A stretch of DNA of 64,000 nucleotides from Cheiracanthium punctorium (taxonomy: Eukaryota; Arthropoda; Arachnida; Araneae; Cheiracanthiidae), in contig JAWZYV010013021.1 in the NCBI GenBank assembly GCA_038373885.1, forward strand, positions 1 to 64,000, read 5' to 3'. Below, in pieces: positions 1 through 9,555 of this stretch. A program made the position numbers and the translations under genes. Under the pieces are notes generated by a model. It ran no database searches and had not been told where the DNA came from. It worked only from the letters and a program-made list of their open reading frames with translations. Position 1 is the first letter of the stretch, and every line of letters starts with the position of its first letter.

Positions 1-827
1 CAAATAAAATATTTTAAATTCTAAAATAAGTAAAAATAAACGAATAATAATAATTTTTTTTTAGTTTATTTTTGTAAAGTTATTTTTTTAATTATAATAT
101 CATGTGCATGGGAAATCAGAGCAGACATGAAATATTTTGTACGCAAAATAATAAGGATTGAAATCTTTGCATTTAGTACATCAGAGTTAATGATGAATAA
201 AACACGTTATAGTTTATAATTTAAAAAATGCTGCTACTTTTCAAATAAATGCCTGCTTTACATTTTGGCGATCGAACCATATGAGTGACAGATATTTCTC
301 ATTTTGATTGCTGTTAAGGCGAAGCTTTGAATGACCCCCTGAAAAAAATCTTGCAAAATGGTGTATGTTGGCACTTTGGCGAGCCTTAGATTTGAAATTG
401 GATATTATTTGAGACTGATATATATAACACTGGTTGCATGTCCCCACTTGCTAGCGGGGTATATCATATATATTTTCATCTCACATTTGAACACTCTCTT
501 AAATAATAACAATCTGTCTTATGACAAATTTAGGTATGTTGATTATTTATGACTTTCTTTTACAGATGTTGATATAAATTTGTATTTTCATTAATCAGCT
601 TATAAAAATCATAACTGATTTTCATACTATGAAAAAAGATATCTCCATAACTTGCTTTGATTTTTATTTAATAAAATTAATATTTATAATTAACTGTATT
701 ATAAGGATAAACATTTAATCTTTACGGAAAAAACACTCAAAATACTGGTGTTAAACAATAACGTAAATAAAAAATTATTATTATTCGTTTATTTTTACTT
801 ATTTTAGAATTTAAAATATTTTATTTG
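1..827. mobile_element. Non-autonomous element with 59-bp terminal inverted repeats
   Basis: Positions 1-59 are the exact reverse complement of about 769-827. The 700 bp between them is AT-rich and has no convincing coding sequence. This is the form of a MITE or foldback-type element. The outer left end coincides with the window edge, so the repeat may extend further left and no target-site duplication can be tested. The family is not recognised. The short open frames inside (for example 358-552) look like chance. Confidence 0.7.
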
Positions 828-980
828 GCAAAATTGCAACACATGACAACCACGATGCTCATTTCACACGTTTTTCACTATGGGGTTACAATTACGGAAA
901 GCTTTCTGTGTGGAAATCATAAAAAATCTCTATATTATTTAACACATATGTGCAAAATTTCAGGCTGATTGGTAAATTTT
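828..980. other. Short non-repeated spacer
   Basis: This AT-rich stretch lies between the 1-827 element and the outer end of the large inverted repeat. It is not repeated on the far side of the inverted-repeat structure. I see no gene in it. Confidence 0.5.
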
Positions 981-1013
981 TGTGGATTTGTATAAGTAGT
1001 GTAAAAAGGACAG

Positions 1014-1130
1014 TTCTGCTCAGCCGCAGCCATGTTAATTCGCCGCAGCCGAGCGCAACCGTCTGGAGGAGTCTTTCCCTAGGCTGAGCGGGGAAGGGGG
1101 CGTGGTCGGAGCGGATGTGGGGACCGGATG
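1014..1130 (-). promoter_or_regulatory. GC-rich promoter-like block (left copy)
   Basis: A sharply GC-rich block in AT-rich surroundings. On the minus strand it reads through CCACGCCCCCTTCC, a GC-box/KLF-like string, then an ATG in fair context (AACATGG) that opens a frame starting MAAAEQNCPFYTT. The homology between the two arms ends a few codons later. This is what a captured promoter plus first exon of some gene would look like. That reading is an inference; the gene is not recognised. Confidence 0.35.
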
Positions 1131-1615
1131 TTGGAAGGTCTGATAAGAATTTTTTTTCCTTTTTTCTCAAATAAGGGGACTTGTAAAAATTTTCAAATTG
1201 TGATGTATTCTCTAGTGAAAATAAGGGACTTCGTTATATTTTAAATAAGCTGTACTTTATGAATTAAATCTGAAATAAAAAATATTATTGTAATTAAATG
1301 AGGACCCACCAGCCACCCGGTAGAACGTCTACCGCCTCATTTCAAATAAAAATTTTTACTGTGCCTTTCCCCATCACGCTAGCCTCGCATGAATGGAGAC
1401 AGGGCGTAGCACAGAGGATGCGTTGTTGTTTTTGTTTCTTTAAATAATAATAAAGTATGTGGAGCAAAGAAACGTACAACATCCCCAGGAGGCCTACGAA
1501 CAAAAGAAATCTCCACACAGTGTGCTACTATTTTTTACTTGGTAAAAGTTCTACCACCTGTATTTTTTTTCAGTTCTGTCCAAATTTTCTTGTTTGATGT
1601 AACAATCCACATATA

Positions 1616-2071
1616 TTAAATTTTATAATGCCCATAGGCTAAAGAGTTTATCCCATCTTCTAGTATATATCGCTTGTCATCAAAGCAGCTTAAAGATATT
1701 TTATTTATTCTTGTTGAATAAATGCGATGGCTATCACTTTGAATGCGCGACTGTATATTTCTTGTTATGGATGAATTTTGCTGGCATTTGCGATAATCTT
1801 CATGTTTGATGTTCTTCTTCATCACTGTTTTGGAAACTCCTTTTGCTGTTTTCTTTTCATAACTTTCTGTTAACAAGGGATACATCTTTGCGCGCAACCC
1901 AACAAACTCTTTTGCCGGGACCCAGTTAAGTTCATCTTTGAAGCACCCAATCTTCTTTTTATTTACAGTTCTGAAGAGGGGATGTTCTGGAGGGTATTCC
2001 GAGGTATCGAAAAGGTTGAGAGCACTTTGCATATCCTGATAAACATCGTCCGTAAATATTTGATTACCAAA
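1616..2071 (-). CDS. C-terminal exon of a protein-primed family B DNA polymerase (left copy)
   Basis: The frame of about 151 codons (138 from its first ATG at 2032) matches the end of the type B DNA polymerases of Polinton/Maverick elements and related viruses. It has the FDTSEYP segment, then EFVGLRAKMY, a KKTAKGVSK stretch and a terminal CFDDKRYILEDG...LAYGHY block. These follow the polymerase active site in the family. The catalytic motifs (YxDTDS and others) lie upstream in a full enzyme and are absent here, so this fragment cannot be a polymerase by itself. The frame is open back to a 3' splice site (TTATAG) at 2072, which suggests it is a 3' exon. It is transcribed outward. It is nearly identical to the copy at 8413-8868, and both are open, so they are either young or kept alike by gene conversion. 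Confidence 0.7.
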   Translation of the reverse strand, partial: FGNQIFTDDVYQDMQSALNLFDTSEYPPEHPLFRTVNKKKIGCFKDELNWVPAKEFVGLRAKMYPLLTESYEKKTAKGVSKTVMKKNIKHEDYRKCQQNSSITRNIQSRIQSDSHRIYSTRINKISLSCFDDKRYILEDGINSLAYGHYKI

Positions 2072-2154
2072 CTATAAGAACCACATAATTATTTTCAATT
2101 AGAATTACGGTATCAACTTATATGTAACTAAAATAATAGAAAATATTACACTTA

Positions 2155-3595
2155 CCCTGTACTTGTACACGCGAATGGCGAAAATAATAAAAATACTTAA
2201 ATAATTCGCAAATATATCCACAGCATAAAATCAACCACGTGCACGCCATATTGCAAACTCATTGCTGATAACAGAAATTGAGATAAGAAAGTGCCTTGAG
2301 GCCCTACAGAGTCGGCTAAATAACAGTGGGCCAGTTTGCCGATAAGATAAAACCAGGGAGGGTGCTAGGGGAATACCGAATTGTGGGGACACGTGTTTCA
2401 TTCTACGTTCAAAAATGGGGACTTATGGATTAAGATGTTTACTACTTAAAAACATGATCTAATTTTTACAAATGCATTGGAACTTTGTATAGGATATCTA
2501 TTGAACACGTATTAAATACATTATGATTATTCTTCTGATCGACATTATATCCTAAATTAAAATATCAAAGTTAAGCTACAACGATTAATATATTTTACGT
2601 AGTTTATGAAAATAATGAATCATTAATTAATTTCTGTGAAACAATTAGCAAAGATCATTGTACTAAAGCAAATTATTTTTGTTAAATTTTGATAAATAAC
2701 AGTTATAAATTATAGGCATTGCAGATGAATGAGTATTCACGTATAAAATAGGTATTTACTATTGAAAAACAGGATCTAATTTTAACAAATGCATTGTAAT
2801 TTTGTATAGGATATCTATTGAACACGTATTAAATACATTATGATTATTCTAATATGAAAAACGGGGTTAAGATTCTTTACTTGCGATGAAAGGCACTCAA
2901 TTTTTTTATATACTTAAATTTTACATAGACATCCTTTTAATAAATTCATAAACTAAAATTATTGTTTAAAACAATATTTACAATAATAAACTAAAATATT
3001 TATTTAATAAAGTCATAAACTAAAATTATTAATGAAAACTTGCTAATAAATTAAACTTATTACTCTAAAAGATAGCTAATCACAACATATATCAGAAAAA
3101 ATATAAGCAATTATAATACCTAGAAAATACCGAACAACACTCTTGTTACATGCGGACAAAACATCTGTTTGCTCGGCTAAAGAATTCTTAGGTACCCGTT
3201 GCAGGAGAACTTACCTACGCCCAACCTACAAACTCTACAAATTTAACGGCAACTGGTTTTCTCTTATCAGGTATCACAGATCAGATAAGAGATAAGGAAG
3301 TGACATGCGCAGAAGACACGTGATAGTGACGTGTGCAAATCTGTGATGATTGAATATCCGCTAGGTTCGTTGGCAGGATGTACATTGAGTGGCAACTCTC
3401 TGTAACAGACTAAGACAAGTTAGATGATGCAATATCTACAGGGTTGAGAAAGTTTTAAGGTAGAGGGCGCTTGGGTAATCACGTGATTTTTTTTAAAGAA
3501 CCAGTAAAGACATTTTAGTTAGATAAAATGGCCAGGTGTGTGTTGCGAGACTCCCTTTGCACTGTGTGCGTCTATACTTAAGACGTGTGTTTTAA
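2155..3595. promoter_or_regulatory. Intergenic region between the divergent polymerase exon and AlkB-like gene (left copy)
   Basis: About 1.4 kb of mostly AT-rich DNA with no coding frame. It contains four CACGTG E-box palindromes at 2236, 2390, 3317 and 3480, the last inside ATCACGTGAT. There is also an inverted GATAAG/CTTATC cluster near 3260-3295. A TATACTTAAG string sits about 45 bp before the ATG at 3620. A shared control region for the two divergent genes is plausible, but nothing here proves promoter activity. The mirror copy is at about 6889-8329. Confidence 0.35.
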
Positions 3596-3619
3596 TTGAT
3601 TTTTCGCCGAGTTTCAAAA

Positions 3620-4246
3620 ATGTGTTTGCTTGAATACACTCCCGAGTTTTATACTCAAAGTGATGCTGATGTGTTGCTGCAAGAAATAATACAATTGCCT
3701 TTAGATGTAAAGCCTCTGCAAAGTATTGAAAAGAAAATTTCCCCCGAGTTTTATACTGAAAGTGATGTTGATGTGCTACAGCAAGAATTGTTTCAGTTAC
3801 CCCTGCAAAGTAGTGAAAAGAAAATTTCCTCGACCCGTAAAGTAATTACTTTTGCTGATGAAGGAATCAATTACAGTTTACCTGGAGCAACAGTCACTGT
3901 TTACTCTTGGATACCCATTTTGCAAAAAATACGTGAAGATCTACAGAAAGTGACAAATTATGAATTTAATATGGTACAAGTGAACTTTGGCTCTGAAGAA
4001 CAACCTAAAATTGAAGACGGTAACTACGAAGATTTTAATCTAGACCTATCATCAGGTGTATGCATTCTAAGTTTTGGATCTAAACGAACTTTGGATTTTA
4101 AACCAGCGAACTGTGAAACCGCTACCATTAAATTAGAGCATTACTCAATGTGTAAGATATATCCCCCAACCAACAAACTTTTAACGCATGGTATTCCTTC
4201 TGAACCTTATGTGACAGACCCGCACATATTACTTTTAATTAGTTAA
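3620..4246 (+). pseudogene. Truncated copy of the AlkB-like gene (left arm)
   Basis: This copy is identical in layout to the N-terminal 200 residues of the complete gene at 5344-6864. It is cut where the inverted repeat ends (4227), after the VTDPH segment, and then runs into a few unrelated codons before a stop. It lacks the final beta strand of the AlkB-like fold and the whole 300-residue C-terminal part. The ATG at 3620 is taken as the start because it is the first ATG in frame with an AAAA context; the frame is also open for eight codons upstream. It may still be transcribed, since the upstream region is intact. Confidence 0.65.
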
Positions 4247-5343
4247 GGTTTAATTAAAGATAAGTTTATACATCTATGCTAAAATAGCTGATAATTTCTG
4301 TACCACATTTAAATCCATTTTATCAAAAACATGTTAAGCATACTACTTCTACGAAATTTACAAAGTTCTATTAGCTAAGTTCCTTTCGAGAAATAATTTC
4401 ATAACTTATGAGAACTCATAAACGTATACAAATCAAAAGTATACTTAGTTTGAACAAGTAACATGTATAAAAGTAAGAGCATATTTATTTAAAATTTGTA
4501 AGCATAACCATCTCAATCACTAAAATGTGTAACATGTGCACTTAGTTGATATTTCTCATAAAAATATTCAAGCCCATTACTTAATAAAAATTATAAAAAT
4601 ATGCTAAGTTAATACTCTAATGTTTTAAAAACCTAGTGTCTGATTTAAAATATTCTGTTACTTCAAGTAAAATATGGTAAGATCTTTACATTAAAGAACA
4701 CCTAAAAATCTTTATTTAAAAATACTAAGTTTCTTTATCTCACTTAACTTTATTTTTGAAAAACCTGTAAAATCGATTAAGTTATAAAATTATGGAAACT
4801 AACTTTTTTAGCTAAGTTCATTTTATAAAAAATTAGTACTTTGGGAATTCTCATGTAACACAATTTACCTATCACACTTAAGTTTATGATTTTAATCAAA
4901 ACATTTTATTTCTATGTAGTAGATTAATGTTTCCATAGTACATGCTTCAATAAATTTTGTTAAATTTCTAACTTTCTACCTTGTAGTGTATAAAAGATAA
5001 GTATAAAACGAGAACCTTAAATCGTGACCAAGTATGCTAACTTTATCACTTTTTATTTCATAGATTTTTATTTTGCAAGTAATCAACACACACACACACA
5101 GATGAAGAAAACACAGAAAAGTTTTGCATATGTAAACTGTTTTATTTACAAAAATATATTTTAAATTACACAAACTATTTACACAATTAAGAAAATAATA
5201 ACTTTTCAATGAGTATTCTATAACTAAGCATGCATAAGTCAGTAAAATCTTACTGTTGTAGAAGCAAGCATACCTTTTCTACATAATCACAATGGTTTTA
5301 ATATATTTTTTACAATCGCAATACTAGTTATACACCAATAACA
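4228..5343. other. Central spacer, 3' flank of the AlkB-like gene
   Basis: A very AT-rich non-repeated centre of the inverted-repeat structure, downstream of both inward-facing gene copies. It contains a (CA)n run near 5089-5100 and no credible gene. It would hold the 3' UTR of the minus-strand AlkB-like gene. Confidence 0.6.
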
Positions 5344-6864
5344 TCACATAATTACACATGTTTTGTCATCCTTGGAATTAGCAAAATCTGAAAACGGTTG
5401 AAAAAATGTATTAAATAGCTCATTTTGAAGATACTTCATATAGTCTTCAATGAAAATGTTTGAAAAAAATTCTCCGTCATAATGACAAGTGCATTTGTTC
5501 TCGCATATCTCTCTTGCAATATACGGCATGTCAACCGTAAACCATGCTTTACTACTTATAAGACCCTCTCGCTCATCAATATGTGTTCTATTCGAACAGG
5601 CATGTATCCTTTGCGAAGAATGATCCTGAACCCGGCCTATGTTTTTAAAAATTTCCTGATGTACTATATCCATTAATTGTTGTTTCGCCTCATCATAATT
5701 ACAATGGGGTTCACGGTTACATTTTTGCGGCTTTAATTTTAAAATTAAATGAGGTAGGGTCGTCGTATATAGCGTTTTTAGAATACACTCCAATATTTCA
5801 TTTCTTATTTCACAAAGTTTTAATACTTGGTCATTTAAAAGTATCAAGGAAATTGGATTTAACGTAAATGAATCTCCGGTTTTATAAATTTGTTGTAAGA
5901 TGCATTTTCCATCATCATTAAATACAGATAATTGATTATTACAAATAAAAGAGCTATTGTTATGACATATATTAAAATCTAATAGTTTTACAATAAATTC
6001 GATCCATGTGGAAGGGTTCATCACGACTCCCTGACCGGTTGGTATATAGTCTAATTGGGCGTTCTGAATAAATTGTCTAATATGAATCTTCAAGTCAGTT
6101 CTTTCATCGTGAAGTGAAACGTAGATAAGTCTTTCCAAGTGCCATGTACTATTTACAGAAGCATATAAGCTATGGTAAAGATGATCCGTCCAATCGTCCA
6201 ACTTTGCCCTTTTCGGGGAAGGCTCATAAATGTACATTTTGGCAAATGTTAGGTTAATGTGCGGGTCTGTCACATAAGGTTCAGAAGGAATACCATGCGT
6301 TAAAAGTTTGTTGGTTGGGGGATATATCTTACACATTGAACCATGTTCTAATTTAATGGTAGTGGTTTCACAGTTCGCTGGTTTAAAATCCAAAGTTCGT
6401 TTAGATCCAAAACTTAGAATGCATACACCTGATGATAGGTCCAGATTAAAATCTTCGTAGTTACCGTCTTCAATTTTAGGTTGTTCTTCAGAGCCAAAGT
6501 TCACTTGCACCATATTAAATTCATAATTTGTCACTTTCTGTAGATCTTCACGTATTTTTTGCAAAATGGGTATCCAAGAGTAAACAGAGACTGTTGCTCC
6601 AGGTAAACTGTAATTGATTCCTTCATCAGCAAAAGTAATTACTTTACGGGTCGAGGAAATTTTCTTTTCACTACTTTGCAGGGGTAATTGAAACAATTCT
6701 TGCTGTAGCACATCAACATCACTTTCAGTACAAAACTCGGGGGAAATTTCCTTTTCAATACTTTGCAGAGGCTTTACATCTAAAGGCAATTGTATTATTT
6801 CTTGCAGCAACACATCAGCATCACTTTGAGTATAAAACTCGGGAGTGTATTCAAGCAAACACAT
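5344..6864 (-). CDS. AlkB-fold pseudoenzyme-like protein with C-terminal CaaX box
   Basis: A 506-codon frame from the ATG at 6864, uninterrupted. Residues about 5-60 hold two tandem copies of a PEFYT.SDxDVL.QE unit that resembles the start of AlkB proteins. Residues 70-207 follow the ALKBH2/3 order: a Y-S-G-like SLPGATV, W.PIL..I, FN.V..N, a loop, then VCILSFGSKR, IKLEHGSM, THGIP and INLTF. In the family, HxD plus a distal His bind iron and two Arg near the last strand bind 2-oxoglutarate. Here the HxD site reads NYE, the distal His (about residue 190) remains, and both Arg positions are His and Ala. The protein is therefore probably catalytically dead. Residues 215-506 are unrecognised. They begin with a PKRAK nuclear-signal-like string and end in CVIM, a textbook farnesylation box. 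The fold call is from motif order alone. Confidence 0.6.
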   Translation of the reverse strand: MCLLEYTPEFYTQSDADVLLQEIIQLPLDVKPLQSIEKEISPEFCTESDVDVLQQELFQLPLQSSEKKISSTRKVITFADEGINYSLPGATVSVYSWIPILQKIREDLQKVTNYEFNMVQVNFGSEEQPKIEDGNYEDFNLDLSSGVCILSFGSKRTLDFKPANCETTTIKLEHGSMCKIYPPTNKLLTHGIPSEPYVTDPHINLTFAKMYIYEPSPKRAKLDDWTDHLYHSLYASVNSTWHLERLIYVSLHDERTDLKIHIRQFIQNAQLDYIPTGQGVVMNPSTWIEFIVKLLDFNICHNNSSFICNNQLSVFNDDGKCILQQIYKTGDSFTLNPISLILLNDQVLKLCEIRNEILECILKTLYTTTLPHLILKLKPQKCNREPHCNYDEAKQQLMDIVHQEIFKNIGRVQDHSSQRIHACSNRTHIDEREGLISSKAWFTVDMPYIAREICENKCTCHYDGEFFSNIFIEDYMKYLQNELFNTFFQPFSDFANSKDDKTCVIM

Positions 6865-8412
6865 TTTTGAAACTCGGCGAAAAATCAATTAAAACACACG
6901 TCTTAAGTATAGGCGCACACAGTGCAAAGGGAGTCTCGCAACACACACCTGGCCATTTTATCTAACTAAAATGTCTTTACTGGTTCTTTAAAAAAATCAC
7001 GTGATTACCCAAGCGCCCTCTACCTTAAAACTTTCTCAACCCTGTAGATATTGCATCATCTAACTTGTCTTAGCCTGTTACAGAGAGTTGCCACTCAATG
7101 TACATCCTGCCAACGAACCTAGCGGATATTCAATCATCACAGATTTGCACACGTCACTATCACGTGTCTTCTGCGCATGTCACTTCCTTATCTCTTATCT
7201 GATCTGTGATACCTGATAAGAGAAAACCAGTTGCCGTTAAATTTGTAGAGTTTGTAGGTTGGGCGTAGGTAAGTTCTCCTGCAACGGGTACCTAAGAATT
7301 CTTTAGCCGAGCAAACAGATGTTTTGTCCGCATGTAACAAGAGTGTTGTTCGGTATTTTCTAGGTATTATAATTGCTTATATTTTTTCTGATATATGTTG
7401 TGATTAGCTATCTTTTAGAGTAATAAGTTTAATTTATTAGCAAGTTTTCATTAATAATTTTAGTTTATGACTTTATTAAATAAATATTTTAGTTTATTAT
7501 TGTAAATATTGTTTTAAACAATAATTTTAGTTTATGAATTTATTAAAAGGATGTCTATGTAAAATTTAAGTATATAAAAAAAATTGAGTGCCTTTCATCG
7601 CAAGTAAAGAATCTTAACCCCGTTTTTCATATTAGAATATTCATAATGTATTTAATACGTGTTCAATAGATATCCTATACAAAAATACAATGCATTTGTT
7701 AAAATTAGATCCTGTTTTTCAATAGTAAATACCTATTTTATACGTGAATACTCATTCATCTGCAATGCCTATAATTTATAACTGTTATTTATCAAAATTT
7801 AACAAAAATAATTTGCTTTAGTACAATGATCTTTGCTAATTGTTTCACAGAAATTAATTAACGATTCATTATTTTCATAAACTACGTAAAATATATTAAT
7901 CGTTGTAGCTTAACTTTGATATTTTAATTTAGGATATAATGTCGATCAGAAGAATAATCATAATGTATTTAATACGTGTTCAATAGATATCCTATACAAA
8001 GTTCCAATGCATTTGTAAAAATTAGATCATGTTTTTAAGTAGTAAACATCTTAATCCATAAGTCCCCATTTTTGAACGTAGAATGAAACACGTGTCCCCA
8101 CAATTCGGTATTCCCCTAGCACCCTCCCTGGTTTTATCTTATCGGCAAACTGGCCCACTGTTATTTAGCCGACTCTGTAGGGCCTCAAGGCACTTTCTTA
8201 TCTCAATTTCTGTTATCAGCAATGAGTTTGCAATATGGCGTGCACGTGGTTGATTTTATGCTGTGGATATATTTGCGAATTATTTAAGTATTTTTATTAT
8301 TTTCGCCTCTCGCGTGTACAAGTACAGGGTAAGTGTAATATTTTCTATTATTTGAGTTACATATAAGTTGATACCGTAATTCTAATTGAAAATAATTATG
8401 TGGTTCTTATAG

Positions 8413-8868
8413 TTTGGTAATCAAATATTTACGGACGATGTTTATCAGGATATGCAAAGTGCTCTCAACCTTTTCGATACCTCGGAATACCCTCCAGAAC
8501 ATCCCCTCTTCAGAACTGTAAATAAAAAGAAGATTGGGTGCTTCAAAGATGAACTTAACTCGGTCCCGGCAAAAGAGTTTGTTGGGTTGCGCGCAAAGAT
8601 GTATTCCTTGTTAACAGAAAGTTATGAAAAGAAAACAGCAAAAGGAGTTTCCAAAACAGTGATAAAGAAGAACATCAAACATGAAGATTATCGCAAATGC
8701 CTGCAAAATTCATCCATAACAAGAAATATACAGTCGCGCATTCAAAGTGATAGTCATCGCATTTATTCAACAAGAATAAATAAAATATCTTTAAGCTGCT
8801 TTGATGACAAGCGATATATACTAGAAGATGGGATAAACTCTTTAGCCTATGGGCATTATAAAATTTAA
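8413..8868 (+). CDS. C-terminal exon of a protein-primed family B DNA polymerase (right copy)
   Basis: Same 151-codon frame as the left copy, with a handful of replacements (for example NSVP for NWVP). The in-frame TAG just upstream is itself a splice acceptor (TTCTTATAG, ending 8412). A good donor (CAGG, then GTAAGT at 8329) lies 84 bp before it, giving a predicted phase-compatible intron 8329-8412. The frame upstream of the donor is open for about 25 codons (ending RVYKYR) but shows no polymerase catalytic motif. The family match rests on FDTSEYP, EFVGLRAKMY, AKGVSK and FDDKRYIL. The gene points out of the element. Whether it is a leftover of a full polymerase or a retained domain cannot be told from this window. 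Confidence 0.7.
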   Translation, partial: FGNQIFTDDVYQDMQSALNLFDTSEYPPEHPLFRTVNKKKIGCFKDELNSVPAKEFVGLRAKMYSLLTESYEKKTAKGVSKTVIKKNIKHEDYRKCLQNSSITRNIQSRIQSDSHRIYSTRINKISLSCFDDKRYILEDGINSLAYGHYKI

Positions 8869-9391
8869 TATATGTGGATTGTTACATCAAACAAGAAAAT
8901 TTGGACAGAACTGAAAAAAAATACAGGTGGTAGAACTTTTACCAAGTAAAAAATAGTAGCACACTGTGTGGAGATTTCTTTTGTTCGTAGGCCTCCTGGG
9001 GATGTTGTACGTTTCTTTGCTCCACATACTTTATTATTATTTAAAGAAACAAAAACAACAACGCATCCTCTCTGCTACGCCCTGTCTCCATTCATGCGAG
9101 GATAGCGTGATGGGGAAAGGCACAGTAAAAATTTTTATTTGAAATGAGGCGGTAGACGTTCTACCGGGTGGCTGGTGGGTCCTCATTTAATTACAATAAT
9201 ATTTTTTATTTCAGGTTTAATTCATAAAGTATAGCTTATTTAAAATATAACAAAGTCCCTTATTTTCACTAGAGAATACATCACAATTTGAAAATTTTTA
9301 CAAGTCCCCTTATTTGAAAAATATGTCACAATCTGAAAAAATTACAAGTCCCCTTATTTGAGAAAAAAGGAAAAAAAATTCTTATCAGACC

Positions 9392-9520
9392 TTCCAACAT
9401 CCGGTCCCCACATCCGCTCCGACCACGCCCCCTTCCCCGCTCCGCCTAGGGAAAGCACTCCTCCAGACGGTTGCGCTCGGCTGCGGCGTATTAACATGGC
9501 TGCGGCTGAGCAGAACTGTC
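9392..9520 (+). promoter_or_regulatory. GC-rich promoter-like block (right copy)
   Basis: Mirror of 1014-1130: CCACGCCCCCTTCC followed by an ATG in AACATGG context that opens MAAAEQNCPFYTT. On this side a GTATAG follows directly after ACTACTT; the left copy reads ATAC there. It could be a captured promoter and first exon of an unknown gene; this is an inference. Confidence 0.35.
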
Positions 9521-9555
9521 CTTTTTACACTACTTGTATAGGATCTAAATCCACA

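Larger units (their letters stand above)
981..4227. repeat. Left arm of a 3.2-kb inverted repeat
   Basis: This arm is the reverse complement of 6257-9554, with sparse substitutions and a few small indels. Most of it obeys the constant sum left plus right = 10484. The exception is an extra 44-bp partial duplication near 9310-9353 in the right arm, which shifts the outer part. The inner homology stops sharply at 4227, inside the AlkB-like reading frame. The outer homology fades at about 981-990. The arm holds a GC-rich block, an outward-facing polymerase exon, about 1.5 kb of AT-rich non-coding DNA and the first two fifths of the AlkB-like gene. Confidence 0.9.
6257..9554. repeat. Right arm of the 3.3-kb inverted repeat
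   Basis: The mirror of 981-4227. Compared with the left arm it has an extra near-copy of a block ending in ACAAGTCCCCTTATTTG (about 9310-9353) and scattered single-base differences. The inner edge falls at 6257, inside the AlkB-like gene, which continues beyond it only on this side. The outer edge lies near 9554, after a short stretch with indels. Confidence 0.9.
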
